Source: Candidatus Cloacimonadota bacterium (GTDB taxonomy: Bacteria > Cloacimonadota > Cloacimonadia > Cloacimonadales > TCS61). Taken from it: 6,030 bases of DNA. The notes beneath the pieces were generated by a model that saw only the letters and a program-made list of their open reading frames with translations, was not told the origin of the DNA and did no database searches. Below are positions 1 to 5,048 of this stretch, piece after piece. Location: contig JAFGMF010000184.1 of assembly GCA_016927675.1 (NCBI GenBank), forward strand, positions 1-6,030, given 5' to 3'. Every line of letters begins with the position of its first letter. Position 1 is the first letter of the stretch. The position numbers and the translations under genes were made by a program.

Positions 1-2
1 AG

Positions 3-419
3 GTAACTGCCAAAGAAGATCCGGATGTTGCTGAAGTTAAGGAGGCGGAAATGGAATATCAGACTACTGAGAGTGGACTAAAATACAGGATCATTGAATA
101 TGGACGTGGTATTCAAGCGGAAAAAGGTGATATCGTCAGAGTCCATTATTCCGGCAAATTAACTGACGGCACAATATTCGATAATTCTTACGAACGTGGT
201 GAGCCAATCAAGTTCCAGCTGGGCATTGGAAGAGTCATCCTGGGTTGGGACGAAGGGATAGCGTTATTACATCAAGGTGATAAAGCAGAATTCATCATCC
301 CGCCAGATCTTGGCTATGGTGATCGTGATTTAGGAACAATTCCGCCAAATTCCACCCTGATCTTCGAAGTCGAACTGGTAGAAGTTATCTCAGAGCAGAA
401 GCCTGCAGAAGGTAAATAG
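3..419 (+). CDS. FKBP-type peptidyl-prolyl cis-trans isomerase, 5' end possibly outside the window
   Basis: Catalyses cis-trans isomerisation of Xaa-Pro bonds and acts as a folding helper. Counting from the ATG at 51 (122 residues), a single complete FKBP domain covers about residues 7-112. Landmarks are VHYSG (31-35), FDNS (43-46), GRVILGWDEG (60-69), PPDLGYG (84-90) and IPPNSTLIFEVEL (97-109). The usual FKBP pocket residues are present as Y33, F43, D44, V62, I63, W66, Y89 and F105, so it should be active. No signal peptide follows the ATG at 51, and a short charged tail ends the protein. The frame stays open upstream to the window edge and reads as 16 acidic, protein-like residues, while the other two + frames have stops at 4-6 and 32-34. 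A perfect AGGAGG sits 5 nt before the ATG. The true product is therefore either a 122-aa stand-alone FKBP or the C-terminal domain of a longer protein. The family call is firm; the start is not. Confidence 0.93.
   Translation, partial: VTAKEDPDVAEVKEAEMEYQTTESGLKYRIIEYGRGIQAEKGDIVRVHYSGKLTDGTIFDNSYERGEPIKFQLGIGRVILGWDEGIALLHQGDKAEFIIPPDLGYGDRDLGTIPPNSTLIFEVELVEVISEQKPAEGK
40..45 (+). promoter_or_regulatory. Strong Shine-Dalgarno site before ATG 51
   Basis: AGGAGG lies 5 nt upstream of the ATG at 51, an ideal match and spacing. It supports initiation at 51 even though the same frame is open further upstream. The same bases also encode Lys-Glu codons of that upstream frame, so the match could be fortuitous. 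Confidence 0.55.
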
Positions 420-444
420 AAGACACCTGCTTAAAGGAATAATA

Positions 445-753
445 ATGAAAGACTTTAATAAGCGGGAATTGAAATTGATCAAAGAATTGCTCAGCTGGGA
501 CAAATCCAGGAAAAGCACTGAAGTAATCTTTTTTAATATCCTGCTGTTTCTTGGTATGGTTCTGATAATATTCAGCACATATTACTATGTCAGATATATA
601 AAAGACCAATTCATCCTCTGGATATCATTACCCGGGTTTCTGAGTGGTCTGTTATTTGTCTGGTTCTATATCATTGGACGGAAAAGATTTTCAGAGAAAG
701 AAAAACTTGCTGAGTTGTTGCAAAAATTATTAGCTGAGAAGAAGCCGGAATAA
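445..753 (+). CDS. Small two-helix membrane protein of unknown function
   Basis: I do not recognise this 102-residue protein. A charged N-terminal stretch (1-26, rich in Lys and Glu) precedes two hydrophobic segments, about 27-49 and 56-78, separated by a short polar turn (RYIKDQ, 50-55). A charged, probably helical tail follows (79-102, with repeated Lys/Glu and Leu). The arrangement predicts a helical hairpin in the inner membrane with both ends in the cytoplasm, since the flanks of both helices are rich in Lys and Arg. Translation starts at ATG 445, with AAAGGA at 433-438 and 6 nt of spacing. It begins 25 nt after the FKBP stop, so the two genes are probably co-transcribed. It has no Cys, no enzyme motif and no lipobox. 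The coding call rests on the good ribosome site, the operon-like spacing and the coherent membrane pattern. Confidence 0.75.
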   Translation: MKDFNKRELKLIKELLSWDKSRKSTEVIFFNILLFLGMVLIIFSTYYYVRYIKDQFILWISLPGFLSGLLFVWFYIIGRKRFSEKEKLAELLQKLLAEKKPE

Positions 754-1016
754 TGACATACTAATCTTCAACTGATAATCAAAACTGGATATATAACATC
801 ATGCTTTTCAGCAGAAGCCAGAATCAGTTTATAGGCATTCTTTTTAACCTTAATTATTAATTTGTGATTTGCCAAGCACTTTCTTGATGTGGATCCCGGA
901 TGCTTGATCTTTACAGATTCCATCCAAAGATTCATACAGCAGGAGAAATGATTGACGGATTTGCAGACTCTCCGTAAATCAATTTCAAAGGTAAATTAAA
1001 TAATGCCGGAGGTCAA
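754..1016. other. Non-coding gap with imperfect hairpins
   Basis: No credible gene is visible on either strand in these 263 nt. The 5' part holds an imperfect stem: AACTGAT (770-776) pairs with ATCAGTT (823-829), CTGG (785-788) with CCAG (818-821), and inside these CTTTT (804-808) can pair with AGAAG (813-817). No T-run follows directly; the nearest is TTTTT at about 840-845, so it is not a standard terminator. The 3' part has a weaker stem, ATTGA (951-955) with TCAAT (979-983) and CGGA (956-959) with TCCG (971-974), with a bulge. I could not find a convincing promoter, although one for the peptidase gene is expected here. Confidence 0.4.
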
Positions 1017-2327
1017 ATGGATCTGAATTTAATCCGTTATCGGGGAGATCTGGAAGATACCAAAGCACTTTATGATGTTTATCAGGTAAAACAGATAATC
1101 GATTCCCACGAAAATATTCTGAAGGAACATAACAGTTTCAGAGAACAATTGCTGGCAAATTCAGTTCGTCTTACCCCAATTATATCACCCCGGATCTTCA
1201 GTATCATAGAAGAAGTGAAAGAAAAATTTCAACTTCAACAGCAGATTGAGTTTTTTTCACTCAATGATCTCAATTATAATGCTCTGGCTTTCAAACTGGA
1301 CACTAAGATAAGCATCGTCTTTACCTCGGCTCTGCTTGAGAATTTCAATGATGATGAGATCCTGTTCGTTTTAGGTCATGAAATTGGCCACATACTATTT
1401 GATCATAATCGTCTGCTGCTGCTTTACAATCCAAGCCAGAAAGACTCAACCTTCCTGCCAATTCTGGCTGAAAAGAAATTCCTGGGCTGGCAGAAAAAAG
1501 CCGAAATCAGTTGTGACAGAGTAGGATTGATCGCCTGTGGAAACTATGAAACTGCAGTGCAGGCATTGCTTAAAATTTCCTACGGTCTCACTGAAAAAAA
1601 TCTGAATTTTAATCTTCCTGAATTGATGAAACAACTGGAAGATCTTAAAGAAAGTAATTACAGTGGTGAGTTGAGCACTGCCAGTCATCCTATTCTGCCT
1701 GTCCGAATCAAGGCTATCGAACTATTTTATCAATCGGAACTATATCATCCTTCCAATCAGTTAAAACATGCTGAATTAACCGAGCATGTTGATCAGTTGA
1801 TCCATCTGACCAGCCTTTATCCCCGAAAGAAAACTGCCGAAATGACCATGAAATTCGTTGCTGCCGGCGGAATTAACCTGATTGCAGTTGAAAGAGATAT
1901 CCAGCTGGAAGAGATCAAAAGTCTGATAAAAATCCTTGCCAATGTCTTTACTGATGATCCTGAAAAGGAAATCCTGTACGATAAAACAGCAGTGGAAAAA
2001 CAAATTGAAAAAAGTTCTGAATTTCTGCGTAATAAAGCTTCCGAAAATGAAAGATACTACGCACTCCATTTTCTTACTTTAGTTGCCCTGGCAGACGGGC
2101 AATTCACCAAAAGAGAAAAAGATATCCTGCTTCATTTAGCCGGAATGATCGGATTTACTGCCGATGATGCCATGGGAGTTATCTGGCAGACACTCCAGCA
2201 GAACGGTATCCATATCGATGTGAAACTCAACGAGATCGCTGAAAATATCAAACAGAATTATACTCAATTGACTTCTCAAAAAATTCTTACTCAAGCTTCT
2301 AAAACAAAAAAAAATGATAATATCTGA
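1017..2327 (+). CDS. M48-type zinc metallopeptidase with C-terminal TerB-like domain
   Basis: A 436-residue protein predicted to be a cytoplasmic, zinc-dependent peptidase. The HExxH motif is HEIGH at 121-125: H121 and H125 bind zinc and E122 is catalytic. The third ligand is probably E163 in KAEISCDRVG, with D167 completing the usual ExxxD pattern. Other M48 landmarks are the NALAF strand (88-92) before the active site and the SHPILPVRI segment (223-231) after it. Residues 45-75 resemble the N-terminal region of M48 proteins that lack membrane helices. Residues about 345-395 form a TerB-like helical segment with the diagnostic pattern LVALADGQFTKREKDIL (355-371), an acidic module known from tellurite-resistance and DjlA-type proteins. 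There is no signal peptide or membrane helix, unlike HtpX. The start is ATG 1017 with GGAGG at 1008-1012. The substrate is unknown. The peptidase call is strong; the TerB call is good but made by eye. Confidence 0.9.
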   Translation: MDLNLIRYRGDLEDTKALYDVYQVKQIIDSHENILKEHNSFREQLLANSVRLTPIISPRIFSIIEEVKEKFQLQQQIEFFSLNDLNYNALAFKLDTKISIVFTSALLENFNDDEILFVLGHEIGHILFDHNRLLLLYNPSQKDSTFLPILAEKKFLGWQKKAEISCDRVGLIACGNYETAVQALLKISYGLTEKNLNFNLPELMKQLEDLKESNYSGELSTASHPILPVRIKAIELFYQSELYHPSNQLKHAELTEHVDQLIHLTSLYPRKKTAEMTMKFVAAGGINLIAVERDIQLEEIKSLIKILANVFTDDPEKEILYDKTAVEKQIEKSSEFLRNKASENERYYALHFLTLVALADGQFTKREKDILLHLAGMIGFTADDAMGVIWQTLQQNGIHIDVKLNEIAENIKQNYTQLTSQKILTQASKTKKNDNI

Positions 2328-2435
2328 TATCATGACAATCCGCTTTTCTGCTGGTTACCTAAAAAAAGTCAGGGATAAAGATTTCAGGCAAGAAGAATCC
2401 AGACTTATGCTACAAGCCAGAAAATCGAACATAAT

Positions 2436-2492
2436 CGGATGCTTTAATATATTCGAGCTGAGAATATAAAAAATGCATCCCGAATATTAAGC
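2436..2492 (+). promoter_or_regulatory. Overlapping alternative inverted repeats in the leader of the sulfite-oxidase-fold gene
   Basis: Two stems interleave. In stem 1, GGATGC (2437-2442) pairs perfectly with GCATCC (2475-2480), extendable by C2436-G2482 across a one-base bulge. In stem 2, ATATTCG (2449-2455) pairs perfectly with CGAATAT (2481-2487), extendable by GCTT (2441-2444) with AAGC (2489-2492) across bulges. The arms come in the order 1, 2, 1', 2' and share bases 2441-2442 and 2481-2482, so the full stems cannot coexist. Stem 2 ends next to AGG (2493-2495), the only candidate ribosome site for the GTG at 2504. This could be a regulatory leader, or chance pairing in AT-rich DNA. Confidence 0.3.
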
Positions 2493-2503
2493 AGGTTAAC
2501 TCG

Positions 2504-3223
2504 GTGAAAAATTACCCGAAAAACACTTTGAAGAATATCTTGTTGATGCCGGCCGTTCTGCTGGTGATATTCATACTCAACTTTCAGCATATTGAATCCA
2601 GGGAGAATGAAACAATGAAAAGTCTTGAAGATTATCAAACACCTGTCTTCTGGGCAGAAGGTCACCCGGGAGATTTAAATCGTGAAGATTGGCAGATAGA
2701 AATCAGCGGTCTCTGCCGAAAACCGGGAGTTTTTACCTGGATAGATCTCGTCGAATTTCCCAAAACTACTGTCGATGCTCGCTTAACAAGTGTTACCAGG
2801 TGGTCTGTTAAAGGATTCTGGAGTGGAATCAAACTCAGTGATATTCTCAGAGAAGTTGAAATGGATTCAACAGTGAAATTTATCCGCTTCTGGTCTGTCG
2901 GATTGATTTATGACACTTCAATTCCCGTTGATATTGCACTTAAAGAAAAAACTCTGCTTGCTTACGAGTTCAACGATCAATTGCTCAGTGAAGATTACGG
3001 AGGCCCGATCAGAGTCTTCTGCCCTTACCTCTGGGGATATAAATCGGCAAAAAGCGTTGTTAAAATTGAACTACTGAATCACTACATTCCCGGCTTCTGG
3101 GAACAGAGAGGATATACAGACAGTGGCGAAATCGAAGCGGGAAAAGTAATCGATCTGAATGACCAAGGGAAAGTTAAGAAAATCCCCCCTGGTGAAGTGC
3201 TCGATTTCCAGGAAGATCAATAG
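2504..3223 (+). CDS. Exported or anchored sulfite-oxidase-fold (molybdopterin-binding-type) protein lacking the Mo-ligand Cys
   Basis: A 239-residue protein of the oxidoreductase molybdopterin-binding fold (PF00174-type, related to sulfite oxidase and YuiH/MsrP). A hydrophobic stretch at about 11-27 after a Lys-rich start is a signal peptide or membrane anchor, without the twin Arg usual for exported molybdoenzymes. Family landmarks follow: WQIEISGL (63-70), TWIDLVEFP (78-86), SVTRWSV with FWSGIKLSDIL (96-115), LLAYEFNDQLL (151-161), GGPIRVFCPYLWGYKSAKSV (166-185) and PGFWEQRGY (196-204). The family normally has Cys in CVxxWS as the molybdenum ligand; here that position is S96 (codon AGT, 2789-2791). 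The usual His of the EHG motif is Tyr (Y165). The other Cys residues, C71 and C173, are not at the ligand position. GTG 2504 is the first standard start after an in-frame stop at 2459-2461, but its ribosome site (AGG, 2493-2495) is weak. The fold is confident; redox activity is doubtful. Confidence 0.85.
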   Translation: MKNYPKNTLKNILLMPAVLLVIFILNFQHIESRENETMKSLEDYQTPVFWAEGHPGDLNREDWQIEISGLCRKPGVFTWIDLVEFPKTTVDARLTSVTRWSVKGFWSGIKLSDILREVEMDSTVKFIRFWSVGLIYDTSIPVDIALKEKTLLAYEFNDQLLSEDYGGPIRVFCPYLWGYKSAKSVVKIELLNHYIPGFWEQRGYTDSGEIEAGKVIDLNDQGKVKKIPPGEVLDFQEDQ

Positions 3224-3280
3224 GATTTACTATTATCAGCCTCCTGAATAATGCCATGCATTGTAAATATTATAAACCTC

Positions 3281-3285
3281 AGGAA
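3281..3285 (+). promoter_or_regulatory. Ribosome site bearing on the sigma factor start
   Basis: AGGAA lies 5 nt before TTG 3291 and 11 nt before the in-frame ATG 3297. Spacing favours TTG, while codon preference favours ATG. It is also followed immediately by an out-of-frame ATG at 3286 that opens a four-codon frame ending in TGA at 3298-3300, which overlaps both candidate starts. Confidence 0.4.
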
Positions 3286-3290
3286 ATGTA

Positions 3291-3884
3291 TTGCCAATGA
3301 GCCGGATAACAGATGAATATTTAATGGCCCTACTTAAGCAGGGTAATGATGATGCCCTGGATGAGCTGTATAAGAGATATTCAAAAAAATTATTCATTTT
3401 CTGTCGGCAGATGATATTCAATTCCAGTCAGCAGGATGCTGAAGACCTTGTGCAGAACACTTTTTTCCGGGTGATTAAAGCTGCTGATAGATTCAATCCT
3501 CATCGGGCACTTTTCCGAACCTGGTTGTTTACCATCGCCAGAAACCTCTGCCTTGATGAACTTAAGAAAAAGCAGCACCATAAGAATATCTCTATGGAAA
3601 AATTCCATCCTTCAAGTGAAATTCTTGTTGATCATGCTAACAATCCCGAAGAAGAATTGTATCAGCAGAAAAAACTCTCCGCCGTCAATGAATGCCTGGA
3701 AAATCTTGATAATATCGAAGAAAAGCAAGCCGTTTTACTCTACTTTATTTCGGGAAAAGTGTTTCGTGAGATCGGTCAGATTATCAATAAATCAACACGA
3801 ACAGCTAAAAATAAAGTTGATTCTGCAATAGCTAAAATCAGAATCTGCCTTAAAGACAAAGGTTATGAGATAATAACGGATTGA
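3291..3884 (+). CDS. ECF-type RNA polymerase sigma factor (sigma-70 family)
   Basis: Directs RNA polymerase to a specific promoter set, typically in response to envelope or stress signals. It is 197 residues from TTG 3291, or 195 from ATG 3297. Region 2 spans about 22-95: the ALDELYKRYSKKLFIF helix (22-37), DAEDLVQNTFFRVI (49-62) for core binding and -10 recognition, and FRTWLFTIARNLCLDELKKK (75-94). A polar linker of about 35 residues leads to region 4, about 130-188. There EEKQAVLLYFISGKVFREIG (143-162) precedes the recognition helix around KSTRTAKNKVDSAIAKIR (167-184). Only sigma regions 2 and 4 are present, as expected for the ECF class. No region 3 or extra C-terminal domain is seen. It is followed after 63 nt by a membrane protein that is the probable partner. 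It lies 67 nt after the sulfite-oxidase-fold gene, so it may share a transcript with it or have its own promoter. Confidence 0.93.
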   Translation: MPMSRITDEYLMALLKQGNDDALDELYKRYSKKLFIFCRQMIFNSSQQDAEDLVQNTFFRVIKAADRFNPHRALFRTWLFTIARNLCLDELKKKQHHKNISMEKFHPSSEILVDHANNPEEELYQQKKLSAVNECLENLDNIEEKQAVLLYFISGKVFREIGQIINKSTRTAKNKVDSAIAKIRICLKDKGYEIITD

Positions 3885-3936
3885 AAATGCAAAATTCAGA
3901 CTATTTACAGTATATAGTTGTATGATTTATTTTTGC

Positions 3937-3940
3937 GGGA
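3937..3940 (+). promoter_or_regulatory. Ribosome site selecting ATG 3948
   Basis: GGGA lies 7 nt before ATG 3948. No comparable site precedes the in-frame TTG at 3918, so the shorter, 284-residue form of the downstream protein is preferred. Confidence 0.5.
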
Positions 3941-3947
3941 ATTATTA

Positions 3948-4802
3948 ATGGATAAAAACTTATTCGATCAATTGATGCAGAACTGGCTTGATCATCAGGA
4001 AAAAGCATCCCCCGAGATCAAACCGACGTCTGAACATTATCAGATGTTACGTAATAAAGTACCCGGGAAAACAAGCTTTTTCCTTTTTTCCCGGCACTGG
4101 GTAACTGCCTTTTCTGCGCTCCTGCTTATTATCAGTGTAACTGTTTTAACACAATATTTACATCATGATGAAGAAATTACGCCTTCAACAAGCAGCTCAA
4201 AGGATATGGACTATGAAGGTGAAAAAAAACCTTCTAAATCAGAGATCAGGCAAGAATCTCTCTTCGGATCAATGTCTGCAAAGAAAGAAGCAGATATGGC
4301 TATTCCGCAACAACAGATATATCTTCAATATCAGACAGCCAACAGCAATACTGTGCAGAATTTTGATCTTCAAGTTACTCAATCGGAAACTTTAACACCG
4401 GAACAGAATGATAGCTACAGATTATTTCTGGAACCAGTCCGGGATAGTTATCTCTATGTTTTTCAGATCAGTGATAAAAATGAAAAAACTCAACTGTTTC
4501 CCAATCCTTACTACAATAAAACTTCAAACCCCGTACCCGCTGTTCAGCCACTTCACATTCCCGAACGACCCCAATGGATCAAAGTAGAATCCGGAAATCC
4601 TCCTGTACAGATTTTAGTGATCCTGTCTGAAGAGCCCTTGATAAAACCTGATGATCTGCTTGCCATTTCAGATGACATAAAAGAAGATCCAGCTCTTTCT
4701 GACAGCTCTGAAGAGTTGGCAGAAAGCCCGGCCCGGGCAGGTGCAGGTTTACAGCAAAATATTGAAATCTATCAATTTGATTTTCCCTCCTCCGGTAATT
4801 GA
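3948..4802 (+). CDS. Single-pass membrane protein with DUF4384-like domain; probable sigma-factor regulator
   Basis: A 284-residue protein from ATG 3948; a TTG at 3918 would add ten residues but has no ribosome site. The order is: a cytoplasmic N-terminus (1-50) with a helical start (DKNLFDQLMQNWLDH, 2-16), one membrane helix at about 51-71, a low-complexity polar linker rich in Ser, Lys and Glu (74-120), then a DUF4384-like domain at about 138-231. The domain shows YRLFLEPVRDSYLYVFQI (157-174), the LFPNPY motif (183-188) and PVQILVILSEEPL (219-231). An acidic tail follows. The position directly after an ECF sigma gene and the N-in, C-out layout suggest an anti-sigma or sensor role, with the cytoplasmic segment binding the sigma factor. 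It is not a zinc anti-sigma of the HxxxCxxC type: the whole protein contains no Cys. The domain call is by eye and the regulatory role is inference from context. Confidence 0.8.
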   Translation: MDKNLFDQLMQNWLDHQEKASPEIKPTSEHYQMLRNKVPGKTSFFLFSRHWVTAFSALLLIISVTVLTQYLHHDEEITPSTSSSKDMDYEGEKKPSKSEIRQESLFGSMSAKKEADMAIPQQQIYLQYQTANSNTVQNFDLQVTQSETLTPEQNDSYRLFLEPVRDSYLYVFQISDKNEKTQLFPNPYYNKTSNPVPAVQPLHIPERPQWIKVESGNPPVQILVILSEEPLIKPDDLLAISDDIKEDPALSDSSEELAESPARAGAGLQQNIEIYQFDFPSSGN

Positions 4803-4826
4803 GCCAATTCAACTCAATTCGTTTTT
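4797..4826 (+). terminator. Candidate intrinsic terminator after the sigma/regulator pair
   Basis: AATTGAG (4797-4803) and CTCAATT (4813-4819) form a perfect 7-bp stem around a 9-nt loop, followed after two bases by TTTTT (4822-4826). The stem starts inside the last codons of the regulator gene and includes its TGA stop (4800-4802). It has only two G-C pairs, so termination would be weak. The position at the end of an apparent transcription unit supports the call. Confidence 0.45.
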
Positions 4827-4830
4827 CATC

Positions 4831-4866
4831 GTCCGATTATGTACATTTACACATGCGATTGCGGAC
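4831..4866. repeat. Imperfect dyad in the gap before the methyltransferase
   Basis: GTCCG (4831-4835) matches CGGAC (4862-4866) as an inverted repeat, and inside it ATGT (4839-4842) matches ACAT (4851-4854). It could be an RNA hairpin with an internal loop or a regulator-binding dyad. No T-run follows. Evidence is by inspection only. Confidence 0.3.
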
Positions 4867-4914
4867 AGAATCAATGTCACTGAATAGATAAAATATCGAT
4901 TTGATGGGCATCTC

Positions 4915-4949
4915 TTAATTGGCATGTTAATTGCTATCTCTGTTAATAA
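4915..4949. repeat. Short direct repeats TTAATTG upstream of the methyltransferase
   Basis: TTAATTG occurs at 4915-4921 and again at 4927-4933, 12 bp start to start, with a partial third copy TTAATAA at 4943-4949 (16 bp further on). The repeats lie just upstream of, and partly overlap, the candidate promoter at 4931-4960, so they could be operator half-sites. In AT-rich DNA such repeats also arise by chance. Confidence 0.25.
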
Positions 4950-4960
4950 TTATCTTTAAT
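4931..4960 (+). promoter_or_regulatory. Candidate sigma-70-type promoter for the methyltransferase-amidohydrolase unit
   Basis: TTGCTA (4931-4936, 4 of 6 against TTGACA) is followed after 18 bp by TTTAAT (4955-4960, 5 of 6 against TATAAT). It would give a leader of about 80 nt before ATG 5049. It lies in the expected place, after a candidate terminator and before a new gene pair. Confidence 0.35.
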
Positions 4961-5048
4961 AGAATTGTGCTTTTCTAAAGATAAGAGAAATTGTTTATGG
5001 GAACTTGGACGAAAAAAAATCTGAAGAGATACTTAACGGGAGATTTTC

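Noticed and set aside
385..609. Minus-strand open frame opposite the small membrane protein
   Set aside because: It overlaps two better-supported plus-strand genes and has no ribosome site or recognisable domain. The same applies to the other antisense frames in the window.
801..860. 19-codon frame from ATG 801 in the gap
   Set aside because: No ribosome site upstream, and no recognisable composition or context.
948..977. Nine-codon leader-peptide-like frame after AGGAG (941-945)
   Set aside because: The ribosome site is only 2 nt from the ATG, the peptide has no run of regulatory codons, and the following hairpin lacks a T-run.
952..980. TTGACG with TAAATC 17 bp downstream as a promoter for the peptidase gene
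   Set aside because: The -35 is good but the -10 matches only 3 of 6 bases.
2303..2333. Hairpin ATGATA (2314-2319) / TATCAT (2328-2333) next to an A-run, which would read as a terminator on the minus strand
   Set aside because: No minus-strand gene lies to the right to be terminated, and the all A/T-rich stem overlaps the peptidase 3' end whose A-run simply encodes Lys residues.
3928..3935. TATTTTTG, matching the Bacteroidetes -7 pattern TAnnTTTG
   Set aside because: There is no matching TTG at the correct upstream spacing, and it sits too close to the start codon at 3948.
3918..3947. Ten-residue N-terminal extension of the DUF4384-like protein from TTG 3918
   Set aside because: No ribosome site precedes the TTG, whereas ATG 3948 has GGGA at 7 nt.
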